NCBI GenBank assembly: GCA_036426205.1
Contig: CM071570.1
Coordinates: forward strand, 3,671,908-3,735,907
DNA: 64,000 bases
Direction of reading: 5' to 3'
DNA from: Ascaphus truei
Lineage: Eukaryota > Chordata > Amphibia > Anura > Ascaphidae
Shown: positions 46,641-56,724 of the stretch, piece by piece
Layout of the letters: every line of letters begins with the position of its first letter
How positions within the stretch are numbered: position 1 is the first letter of the stretch
The notes under the pieces: generated by a model
Seen by the model: the letters and a program-made list of their open reading frames with translations, nothing else
What the model was told of the DNA's origin: nothing
Database searches by the model: none
Program-made: the position numbers and the translations under genes

Positions 46641-47369
46641 TCAGTCCTGTTAGAACAGGCAGTGGAAAGGTTAATTCCTTCAGTTGGCCTGTTTGTGAGT
46701 TTCAGGTCTGAGTATTGTAGCAATATTCAGGGGCGGGCCTGAGCAACCTTTGAGCATGTTAATCCAAATTGTGGATATTGGTTGGAACACCCCCTGCTGT
46801 GTGTGGGCCAATCTGTATTCAGCTTTGAGTTGTAATGATTCAAAGCTAGAGACACTCCCTGAGGATATGAGACATGCCTCCAAAATTTAGATTGTCAGTT
46901 AGAGGAGTTAGTTCTGAGAGAGAGAGCTGAGAGAAGGACACATAATAGTTCTCTCCCTCCTAACCCACCTGGGTGAGGAGGGAAATCATGCTGCCATAAG
47001 CAGAGGGCAGAGAAGCAAGAGCAGGCCTATGCTGTGTATGCTGCTCTAAATAAAGAACCACAGAAAGAAGCTGCTGTGTGTGTCACTGGTCCTGTTCTTG
47101 GTGTGAGGAGGATGGAGTGTCAGTAGGGGTCTCTCCTCTGGAGACCCCAGGGGATCCCTACTGTCTAGAGGCGCTGTGCACCATGAGATGACAACACAAG
47201 GTAACCTGTCCCACACCACCTACTGCCCCTGTCCTGGTTCTCCCCACAACACCGCAGAGCCCTCAGCCCTCCTGTTTACCAGCAGGTCACAGCACGAAGA
47301 CCATGTACAGTAACCAGAAGGAGTGTACCCCACCCAATCTCATGTCGGGTGGGGGATAAGAGGGTTACA
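46641..47369 (+). mobile_element. Family B LTR-like copy
   Basis: TAGAGGCGCTGTGCACCATG at 47165, CTCAGCCCTCCTGTTTACCAG near 47267 and the end GAGGGTTACA at 47360-47369 match the 24260 and 42254 LTRs. AATAAA lies near 47048. The start is uncertain and no TSD was found. Confidence 0.6.
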
Positions 47370-48810
47370 TATCTAAAAAAGAATGAGAAATATACATAGA
47401 GTAGTAATGCTAGTGATGGTATGCTATAATCAGATCCACTAATCGTCAATCATTATACTCACATAGATATGAATAAAAAGAGCATATCACAATTTAATCT
47501 CTGGTGTATAGATGGGTTCCAACATGGATAGAGGTGAGGTCTGGGGTTGAACGCTGTGCGGTATTCTTAGAGTGGACAAGACGGAGACACCATAGCGCAG
47601 CATATCTGAACTGGTATTTATGTATAATAATGTTAAAAAATAATCCCTCCAGGATGTGCACTTACAATTAGTGCAATCTTTAAGGGCACATAAAAATTAT
47701 AGTACACATGCGTAGCGACGGCGATCTCACCAACCCTCCCGTGTGGACTCTTCGGCACTTGGCTGTAGCTGCTTCCTATTGCGGCTGCCTGGAAACAGCA
47801 ACCACTCTCCGTGGTGTTCCTTCTTCCTCTGACCAGGTGTATCTCCTTCGCCTTTCCTCCTGGATTCAACTGTTGCTTGACGAGACAAGCTTCGTCAGGA
47901 TTCCCGATACCCTACACAGCTAACAGCACTTACAGTATAAAGCAGTAGATGATTCGCTATTGGTCAATAGCCAAATAGCAAATCATATACTCCATTCATG
48001 CAAACAACCCTAAACTGATTAAAAAAAATACAACCCAGCCATGGACATATGGTGGATATATACAAAATGGTAAATAAAGTTATTAGTTAGCTTAACCACC
48101 CATATATTTAGCTAAAATCACAAAATGTGCACATTAGCAGTAATGATGATATATCTTGCTGAAAAGTAGTGGTACTTAGTAAATAACATATAAAAAACGG
48201 TAAAAACCTGATACAACAAAATATTTAAAAAATAATAGAATAACATTATTGTAATAACATCCTAAATATAAACATGCTCGATCAAAACATTTAATATGTA
48301 TAAAATATGACTAATCTACAACACATATCGACGCAGTCCTCTTCAAGTGATCCAAGTTTCACTCCATCGTATATATGTCCAAAAGGTAAACAGAGAAGAC
48401 AAGAATCTCATTAGAATGGATTAACGTCACCATATAATAAGGACAGGGAATAAATAAAAAAGGGTTTTATCAATGTGCTGCAATGCATAGTCACATTATG
48501 ACTAACCCAATGTGGCTCTCACATTATACAGGTGTTCGTGGCACAGATTGAAATGTGCAATATTAAAGTGTAGATTAACCCAGTGATTAACTAAACACTG
48601 ATACCAAACAATACTGCTACTCCATAGACTGAAATCCTCTGATGTAGGGACTCCTTGGACCCAGAAGAATTCGTAGGATGAAATGCGTTGGGCCTTTTGT
48701 GCATCTGAGGCCATCGTTTCAACTCTGAAAATCTTGTGACGATCCCAATTGAAACGGCAGTGATGCGTGAGGCTCACGAGGAAGTCCCAGGACGCGAATG
48801 AAAGCTGCGG
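47370..48810. other. AT-rich stretch with Penelope-like terminal remnants
   Basis: There is no coding frame. On the minus strand around 47861-47905 a CCTGACGAAGCTTG...CAAGC hairpin resembles a hammerhead motif but lacks the GAAA box. At 48654-48692 a GATGAAATGCGTTGGG sequence is a weaker look-alike. The rest is unassigned. Confidence 0.45.
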
Positions 48811-50115
48811 TGTCACGGTAGACCAGATCTTACCAACACCTTAATACCGGGATTCTGGATTGAGCAGTACAAGGAGGATAAAATAAATTGTAATGTATTT
48901 CCTTTTAAGACAGACACACAATACTTCACAATTACACTCAATATACACTTACTGGGATGGGGAAACAAAATAAAATGTCCACTGAACAAAACAAAGTCTC
49001 TGGGCACCCCTGCACGCATGCAAATGGGTGTGCGATTTGCATCGTGCAACAGTCATGGGCTAGGGGTGCAACTTGCCACCCCTATATCTCCGCCGACAAG
49101 AATTATTTTGTAAAGTCCTCACAGGAATCTTTCTGGAATCCTTAGCTCAAATGAATTCTGGAACAGGGGTTACGATCCTTAGTTATGATGTAGTTAACCC
49201 CTCACACTCCGGAACCGCTGATGCTGGTACTTGGACGTTTCTTAGTAAAATCTTAGATGGATCAGGTGAATCTGACTAGGACTGGGCTGCAGTCATCTTT
49301 ATAGGGTTAAGGGTCCTATGACTAACATATACAGACAATCCCGCCGTGGGAATAACTTTTCCCACCTATCCCAGACTTGCCAGGAGTTCAACTTAGCAGA
49401 AGTTGCTTCCCGGTCTGCTGAGAGCATGCGTTAACCTCACACCTGAGCTGCTTAACATACCGGGCCCAACCTCTTACCTGGCGACAGCAAGTCTGGGGTT
49501 TGGCTACCAAGTGTGAAGCGCCCATACTTCACACCGGTATCTGGTACTTGGGAATAATCCGGCCACCCTTACACATAGGGTCTCTGAGGCTTTTCAACTC
49601 CAGACTTCTTTAGACACTGGGGCACCATCTAGGCAGGTTGCCCTTTGAAGTATGGAGATGAAAAATTCCTCAGCTCATTCCTCCATAACATATGGGCATG
49701 TTAATGGGTTCATTGCCGGATCGGCAGGAAAGGGTTCCTGCCTCTACATTTAAAACACCATGGGGATACAGTATTTTTATAAATGTATGTTCTGCATATG
49801 TAACAAATATATAACTCATATGTATGTTCATCGTACATTTGTAACTAACTGCACTCCAAAATTTAGAGTGCTAGCTCTTTCCTAGCACAAGTTATCCACT
49901 TAATTGAATGGGCTTTGATCGGTGACCGCCGACACATGCCAGCAATTCACCTCAAGTGGATAACGAGCCCGGTGGATACATTGTAACGGGTATGCACTTC
50001 AGCTAGACCGCAGAACACTTATTAAATTGACTTTGCGGTTCAGCCGTCTGTGGTTTAGAAAGCAAAGCAGCCACTTATCTGCAGGCACACTTAGCGCTTG
50101 GTTCAGCGCCAGAAG
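48811..50115 (-). mobile_element. Family A-related Gypsy LTR, probable 3' LTR
   Basis: On the minus strand it ends TACCGTGACA at 48811. It aligns with 54649-54862 and 57157-57650 of the 5' LTR, including TGCATGCAGGGGTGCCCAGA and GAGCTAGCACTCTAA-type blocks. Its 5' part stops near 50115, where Penelope-like sequence begins. This copy supplies the about 710 bp missing from the 5' LTR. Confidence 0.78.
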
Positions 50116-51640
50116 CTCCCCCTTATGTTGTGTGAAAGCATAGAAATAATATCAATAAGTCAAGGGATCAAAGTATCAACATGAGTTTTATTGCACCAAG
50201 GTACAAATGAGAGAGAGAATTCAAAATGAGCTCATTCCTCTCAAAACATATTGCTTGACATCACACTTTTATATATTTCAGAATGAGTAATACGCCCCTT
50301 AAGGGGACTGGCTTACAGATAAAAAACAATATGATGACTTATAAAAATCCTTATTCATGCATAAATATGTTTCGCATGCAAAACTTTATCCTATATATTT
50401 CACCGTAATGTGGGCCTCTTAACCTCCTGACCTAGGGAGTAAACCTCTTAGCTCTTTATCTGTAGCTGCAAGATAAGAGAAGCGGAGATCAGCAAGAATG
50501 AATTTGCTGAAAAAACTCTTACAAATGCAATTATTTCAATTCCATGACTAGTTAGGAATTATACTAAATGATTTGCCTAGGCGCCACAGTTTCCTATTAA
50601 TTACACAGTGTAATAAAAAGTAAATAACTGATGTTACCCAACAGGATACTTCTCAAACCTTCCAGGGAAATATGCTCGGATTTCCCACAAGTACAGCCGT
50701 GGTTTGTTGTGGAAAGTGAGCGACCCCGTCAGGAAAACAACATGTAAATAAAAAACATACAAAACAATAATTGTGCAGTATTGTGATTGAATATTGACTT
50801 GTTTGCAAATCTTGGCTCTGGGGGAGAACCTACTTACAGCAACAATAAGTGAAATTCGCGTTTGCCTGACTCTGTCAGATAGTAGAGTAAAGATGAGGTT
50901 TCTTTAAGTGGTGCTTCTATCCCCTCTCGGTCATCTCATGTGAGGATTAGTTCAGAAATGGTGAGACTCGATATCCCATATAGTATATGTGGACAGAGAG
51001 CAGAAAAAACAGGCCGATGGTGTAGCTTGCAAAAACAGGATTTATAGATAGTAATGCTTTAGGACAAGTACTCACACTCTGTACATTGATTTAGGGCACA
51101 CAAAGGTATCTTTTGCGCTTGATGCGCCCGCTGTAGTGTCTCCCCGTCCTCCTCTATCCTCAGGGCTGCCGTCGGCAATGGCGTCTGACGTCACTTCCTC
51201 TTGGTGTCAGACCGCATCCAATGGCAATGGACTGTAGCGCGCTGAGAGGGGAACCGCGGGAGAATCCGAACGTCTGGAGTCTTCTCTTCCAGTCAGCTGC
51301 AGCTTGACTGAGTTGGCTCTGGCTCTACGCGTTTCGCTGTGGCATACAGCTTCGTCAGGAGCGTCATGGCGTGTTGTGTGTGCGCAGTATATTTATGTGA
51401 TTAAAGTCTAATTGGCTAATCATTGTTAATTTCATTCAGTTCATTTTTACATAATTTAACCCACAGGTTTGCCTTTACATAGGCACAGCACTCTGTGATA
51501 AAAAACTAACAGTCACTGGTTTGCTAATACATATTAAAATACATAGAAAAATTTATACAATCTTTAATAATATTTAAACAAAAGAAGAATTAAATATACA
51601 ATTAATATAAATTCTTCAAAAATAATAAATTACTTTTATG
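50116..51640 (-). mobile_element. Penelope-like terminal sequence with a hammerhead-like motif
   Basis: Non-coding, AT-rich. It contains an ACTCACACTC block and a strong hammerhead-like motif at 51322-51362, both usual for Penelope flanks. It separates the Gypsy integrase from the probable 3' LTR. No RT frame was found. Confidence 0.5.
51322..51362 (-). ncRNA. Hammerhead-ribozyme-like motif (Penelope type), best copy
   Basis: Minus strand: stem I GCTC/GAGC; CTGACGA (fits CUGANGA); a 5-bp stem II GCTGT-ATGCC-ACAGC; then GAAA, a tiny stem III CGCG and cleavage-site-like GUA. As at 29932-29967, one extra A lies between CUGANGA and stem II. Minimal hammerheads in Penelope-like elements are established; activity here is untested. 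Confidence 0.58.
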
Positions 51641-52505
51641 GCAATTATGCCACACTCGGTGCTATGCACTCCTTCAGCATATTTATGTGACAGGTCTTAT
51701 TCCTTCCTGCCTCATCATCTACCTGTACAAAGTAGTTGCACTCATTCATCTTTCGGAGTACCGAATACGGTTCCGATCAGGCAGTCATTAATTTGTTCTC
51801 CCGAGTGGGCTTGAGAACAAGCACTTGCTGTCCTGGGATGAATTCCCTGCTACGGGCATTATGATCATACCAAGTCTTCTGCTTGGTCTGAGCAGCCAAT
51901 ACTCCCGGGGTACCACTTGCTGTACCTCTCGGTACTGTATGCAAACAGCAAGTGATGCAGGTGAATCTTCCAGTCTTTCCCCTCTGCCTCTATAAAGATC
52001 CGAAGCATTTGCTTCAGGGTACCGTTGAACCTCTCACATAGTCCGTTTGTTTGGGGGTAAAAAGGGGTTGTGCGCTGGTGCTTCACCCCACACGCATCCC
52101 AGAGACACTGTAATAATTCACACATAAATTGTGCCCCTTGATTGTTAGGATCTTGCTAGGGAAACCTACTCTAGTGAAAATGGTTAACAATGCCTTAGCT
52201 ACTACTCTCGCATCAATGGTGGCAAGTGCTACCGCCTCAGGGTACTGGCTGGCAAAGTCCACCACTGTGAGGATGTAGCACTTCATGGATGAACTGGGAA
52301 TGATGAGGGGTCCCACAAGGTCCATGGCTACTCTCTGGAAGGGTTCCCCTATTTCTGGTAACGGATTCAGGGGTGCCTTCACACAATCGCCCGCCTTACC
52401 AACTCGCTAGCAGGCATCACAGGACTGGCAGAAATCTGCCACAGCCCTGGATGCCTCCGGCCAGTTGTAACGCTGCAACAGCCGGGCTCTCGTCCGAGTG
52501 ACCCC
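51640..52505 (-). pseudogene. Gypsy integrase remnant
   Basis: Minus-strand order: an N-terminal HHCC-type zinc finger (H ... H, then CQSCDAC, about 52505-52415); the catalytic core with VAMDLVGPL, first Asp at 52320-52322; a strand reading ILTIKG where the second catalytic Asp would normally follow ILT; PQTNGLCERFNGTLKQML carrying the third acidic residue (about 52030); and a C-terminal GQQVLVLKPTRENK and PYSVLRKMNECNYFVQVDD near 51710. At least two frameshifts or stops occur. The missing Asp alone would inactivate strand transfer. Confidence 0.85.
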
Positions 52506-53249
52506 CTGATGCCCCGCGAGTGGAATAGAGTGGACTACAACTGCTGCCTATATTCCGTTGGTACCACTAGCTGTCGTTTGCCAGTCCAGACCTCATCTAA
52601 CCCCATGGTCCCTTGCTCTCTTTACAGGAGCCCGTGGTGCCACAAGAAGTAATTTGGCCCATCACCTGGCTTAGACTCGGACGCCAGAAGTCTCATGCCC
52701 TCCATGCTGGGGATGGATCGCCCCGCATCCCTAAACTGGGTACCTAACTCTGGCCACCCGCTTGTCAAGGCTAAGTCAGGGGGACTGGGAACAGGTAAAG
52801 GGAACAGCAAGTCAGGGTCAGTGTGCAACATAGTCTGGCTTACCTGTCTGGTCTCTGCAGAGACCCCGGGAACTGTAGGTCCCAAATGCAGGAGGACAGG
52901 GGTTGGTTACGCTGCGATCTAGGCTGACTGGCTCCTGGTGATCACTGCAAGAGGAGCCAGCTCAGTTCTGAACACCCAGGTAACATGCACCAGGTCGTTG
53001 CCAAGTAGGATCTCGGCATCTAACCCGGGCAATACCCCTACCTTCCTCATGCCATGTCCGGCACACCAATCCAAAAAGACCCGGGCAATCTGGAGTGACA
53101 GCGGTCCTCCATCTGGCAGGGTCATTTGCATCCCGGTGTCGGGAGCAAATACTCTGGCCGCACCATATCAGGGCATACCAGGGTAACGGTGGCACCAGAG
53201 TCTAGCAATCCGTCCGCCTGCCGGTCCCCGATGGTCACCCTCTGCAGAT
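52506..53249 (-). pseudogene. Gypsy aspartic protease remnant and linker
   Basis: The active-site motif LLDSGATVTLV lies at about 53185-53210, with the DSGAT codons at 53188-53202. A frameshift near 53150 precedes ARVFLDWCAGHG and VLPGLDAEILLGNDL, the expected second half of a retropepsin. Integrase-like sequence (YFLWHHGLLYRE) begins by about 52660, so only a few hundred bases lie between protease and integrase and there is no room for RT/RNase H there. Confidence 0.8.
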
Positions 53250-53482
53250 GCTTCTGCCAGACATTGTTGGGCTGCATCCCGACTGGTGCAACCTGATGTC
53301 TTCCGATCTCCGCTGCTGGTTCCGAGGTGGCAAGTGCAGGTTCTCCCATGGACGTCTCTCTGTGGGTTGATTCCATGACTGTGCTTGGTTCCTCTGTGTG
53401 TGCCAGCCGCACACGGGCGACCGGCCTCACAGCTTGTGATTGTTGCCCCTGATGGGAGTCCCCCAGACTGGTCCAGGTCTGG

Positions 53483-54622
53483 GCAGTCTGGCCTGAGGTG
53501 ACCGACCTTGTTGCAGGTAAAACACCACCTTTCGTGTTTAAACTATGCAGCTTTGGGTGCGTTGCCTTCTGCTGCAGGCTTGTGGGTCCATGGAGGCAGG
53601 GTTTGGGCTCCCTTGGTGGGTCTGGCCGCATCTTTGGGCACCGCTTTTCTGTGCATCAAAGCCCTGTTGGTCACATACTCATCTGCCATCCTCGCAGCAT
53701 CTACATGGGTTTTCGGTTTGTGGTCAAAGTCCCATGCCCTCACGTCCGAGGGAAGCTGCTGCAGCAGTTGCTCCTGGAACATCAAGTCCAGTAGGGTATG
53801 GAACTTGGTAACCCCATAACCCTCCACCCACTGGGTCCCATGCAATGCCATGCAGGCAACATAATCCACATAGGATTCCCGAGGGTATCTTTCTCCAGTC
53901 CAGAACTTGCCCCGGTATACTTCTGGGGTGAGGGCGTACTGGGTGAGCAACATGCTTTTGATTTGACCGTACTCATCGGCATCACATGTGGAATACCGTG
54001 CACAGTTCGCTTGGCTTTACTGGACAGCAAGGGATGCAACCGCAGCACAATGTCCTGTCGTGGGACCCTGTAGCGGTGGCACTGCATCTCAAAACCATTT
54101 AAGAAGGCGTCTATCTCGTCCGTGCCATCCACGAACTTGCTGAAGCTGTGATTGTCCACTCGGGGAATATCCTGTTCCCCGTTGACAAGGTGGGAGTGGG
54201 GGGGCTTTTCCGTGCACTGAGGTGAGCATCTGTATTCTCTCCACTGCTGTAGCCTTTTCTCCCCATGCGGTCAGGAGCGCTGTGAGCCTGAAGGAGGCAA
54301 GTCCGGTAGCTGCAGCGACTACCTCCTCCGCACCCGCTGGCGCAGAGTTACCATTATCCTGGTGGTCACTTGCTCCCTCCCCATGTCCTTGCAGCGCTGA
54401 AGCTGGATCAACCTCCTGCACTCCGGGCTGAGTGGTGTCCACTGCCACGGCAGCTAAGGGGCCAGGCCCTTCCAATGGAGCCAGTCTGGCTTCATGATTC
54501 TCCAAGTCCTCCTCCAGTTGCAAAAAAAGGAGTGACCGATCATACGGCAGTCCATAGCTTGCACATCGCTCCACGATCCGAGCTCGGTCCCAGGATCGGA
54601 ACCATCCTGCACGGTGACTCAT
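53483..54622 (-). pseudogene. Gypsy gag with SCAN-like domain and CCHC zinc knuckle
   Basis: The ATG is at 54620-54622. N-terminal WFRSWDRARIVERCASYGLP matches the gag at 38780. Capsid segments FSKFVDGTDEIDAFLNGFE (about 54140) and LLTQYALTPEVYRGKFW (about 53940) and LPSDVRAW...AARMADEYV (about 53740-53690) give the SCAN-like helical region, with frameshifts near 54110 and 54000. An in-frame TAG at 53543-53545 is followed in the same frame by a zinc knuckle, CFTCNKVGHLRPDC (53483-53524). Gag would package the RNA; the breaks make this copy defective. Confidence 0.82.
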
Positions 54623-54880
54623 GGTGTGACTGTTAGCACAGGGGTATGTGTCACGGTAGACCAGGTGTTACCAACAAATTAATACTGAGATTCTGGACTG
54701 AGCAGTACAGGGAGGGTAAAATAAATTGTAATTTATTTCCTTTTAAGACAAACACACAATACTTCACAATTACAGTCAATATACACTTAGTGGGATGTGG
54801 AAACGAAATAAAATGTCCACGTAACGAAACAAAGTCTCTGGGCACCCCTGCACGCATGCAAATACTACCCATTACACAAA

Positions 54881-56236
54881 TTGAATTTATTTATTCTCAC
54901 ATCAATTAATTTCATTTTGGGTCACAACTATTTTATGTTTGATTCCCTTTATTTTTTACAAATCTTGGGGATGGCGATGGGGACTACGTTTGCCCCATCT
55001 TTCGCCAATTTGTATATGGGACTGTGGGAGTCGCTTGAGGTATTTCGATGTCCTCCTCCACAGCTTAGGCTGTGGAGGAGATATATCGATGATATTATCA
55101 TCGTATGGGAGGGTACTGAGGAATCCTATCTTGAATTTGTTGATCTACTTAATGCAAATGAATGTAACTTAAAATTCAGTGGTGTAAATAGTTCAGCTAG
55201 CATAAATTTCCTTGATCTGGAGATATATATAGAATCCAATACTGTTCAGACTAAAACATACTTTAAAGTAACCAATGTCAATTCCTATCTTGACCCTCTT
55301 AGCTGTCATGACAAAAGATGGGTCCAAAACATTCCCTTTAACCAGTTTCTTAGACTGAAGAGAAATGACTCTAAAGTTGAGGAATTTGATAAACAATCTC
55401 AGTTCCTCAAAAAAAGATTTCTTGATAAGTGCAATAATGAAGAATTGATAGATTCCTCAATAAAGAAACTGGAAAAAATACCAAGAAAATCACTGATAAA
55501 ATATAATAAAAACAAGAGGGATCAAAGCAAAAATATAAAAATCCCTGCTTTTATAACCCAGTTCAGTGACATGCATTATGGGGTCAGAAAAATCTTAAAA
55601 AAACACTGGGGAATACTGAAAATGGACCCTGTATTGGGCCCTCAGTTAAATTCACAACCAGGGATAGTGTTTAAACGTGCGCCAAATTTAAAAAATATGT
55701 TGGCCCCAAGCCAAATCACCAGAAAAACGGCTGTATCTGGTGATATTAAAGATCGCTTGGGCATCAAAGGCACATATAAATGCGGTAAGTGCAAGGCGTG
55801 TAAACATATATGTAAAGGAACAACAGTCACGTCTTGTGCTACGAAACGGATTTACAATACCAAAAGTTTTATAAATTGTCAGACCACGCATGTGGTTTAT
55901 GTCTTGCAGTGTAATTGTAATTTACAGTACATTGGCAAGACAAAACGACCACTAAAGATGCGTATGTTAGAGCATTTGAGAAATGTAAAAAATATACCGA
56001 AAACTCTGGCTAAAGGTATGCCGCTTACCCCGCTATTAAAACACTTTAAAGAGATACACAATAATGACCCCGCTTGCATTACATTTAAAGGGCTTGAACA
56101 TATACAAATGAACAGCAGACAAGGAAATAGAGAAAATTATTTATTAAAACGTGAACAGTATTGGATATACGAAATGCAAACTAGACATCCAATTGGTTTT
56201 AATGAACTCATTGAGCTTACTCCATTTTTAAGATAA
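54881..56236 (+). CDS. Penelope-like polyprotein, RT C-terminal half plus GIY-YIG endonuclease (5'-truncated)
   Basis: A stop-free frame of 451 codons. The first codon listed is TTG, and the frame extends upstream to the LTR junction, so this is a truncated frame without its own start. Numbering from 54881: RT motifs GMAMGTTFAPSFANLYMG (30-47) and the catalytic YIDD (69-72); KFSGVNSSASINFLDLEI (98-115); a cysteine cluster CGKCKACKHIC (301-311) as in the linker of Penelope elements; then GIY-YIG with VVY (338-340), YIG (350-352), a conserved Arg361, and Glu425 in REQYWIY. Penelope elements use these two activities for target-primed reverse transcription. Lack of stops suggests a young insertion. 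It cannot be active without the RT N-terminus. Confidence 0.9.
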   Translation: MNLFILTSINFILGHNYFMFDSLYFLQILGMAMGTTFAPSFANLYMGLWESLEVFRCPPPQLRLWRRYIDDIIIVWEGTEESYLEFVDLLNANECNLKFSGVNSSASINFLDLEIYIESNTVQTKTYFKVTNVNSYLDPLSCHDKRWVQNIPFNQFLRLKRNDSKVEEFDKQSQFLKKRFLDKCNNEELIDSSIKKLEKIPRKSLIKYNKNKRDQSKNIKIPAFITQFSDMHYGVRKILKKHWGILKMDPVLGPQLNSQPGIVFKRAPNLKNMLAPSQITRKTAVSGDIKDRLGIKGTYKCGKCKACKHICKGTTVTSCATKRIYNTKSFINCQTTHVVYVLQCNCNLQYIGKTKRPLKMRMLEHLRNVKNIPKTLAKGMPLTPLLKHFKEIHNNDPACITFKGLEHIQMNSRQGNRENYLLKREQYWIYEMQTRHPIGFNELIELTPFLR

Positions 56237-56679
56237 AATATTTAGTTCAATGTTTTCTTTTTAATAAATATAAGATTAGTCTCTCATTTTATGGTATGTG
56301 TATTCAGACTATATGTTTTTTTATTATATGTATATATTCTTATTAGTTGGGTATATAAAGGATTAATTATTGATTTATCATGGGTAATTAATATGTAATG
56401 TATGAATTGGTATCTGCTTTTTCATTTTCTGTCTTTACACCATGTGATGGTCTCTAGCTGTGTTATGTTTATGTGAATTACTGTGTTATAGGTCCAGTTT
56501 TCTATTTTTTCTGGTAACCTGCAACACGTGATTGCCGCAACACGTGACATTGTAAGGGAAAGAGGTAGCATCACTTTAGGTATAAAGCTGCCATTCTAAG
56601 GGCGTTAGGTCTGGCGTCTGAAGGGGGCCGTCCTTACTGATTCCCTTCCTCCTATAAATACGCGCGGATGATGCTGTAC

Positions 56680-56724
56680 GTGACCTCCTGACAAAGCACG
56701 TGGTGCGAAACGTGTAGAGGTCAC
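56680..56724 (+). ncRNA. Hammerhead-ribozyme-like motif in the Penelope 3' flank (core mutated)
   Basis: Stem I is 8 bp, GTGACCTC/GAGGTCAC. CTGACAA follows (the consensus CUGANGA has G where the second-last base here is A), then stem II GCAC-GTG-GTGC, GAAA and CGTGTA. The changed G is the proposed general-base/acid position family-wide, so cleavage is doubtful. It lies 444 bp after the endonuclease stop. Confidence 0.52.

Noticed and set aside
47861..47905. Minus-strand hammerhead motif
   Set aside because: CTGACGA and stem II are present, but the GAAA box is replaced, so it is at most a decayed relic.
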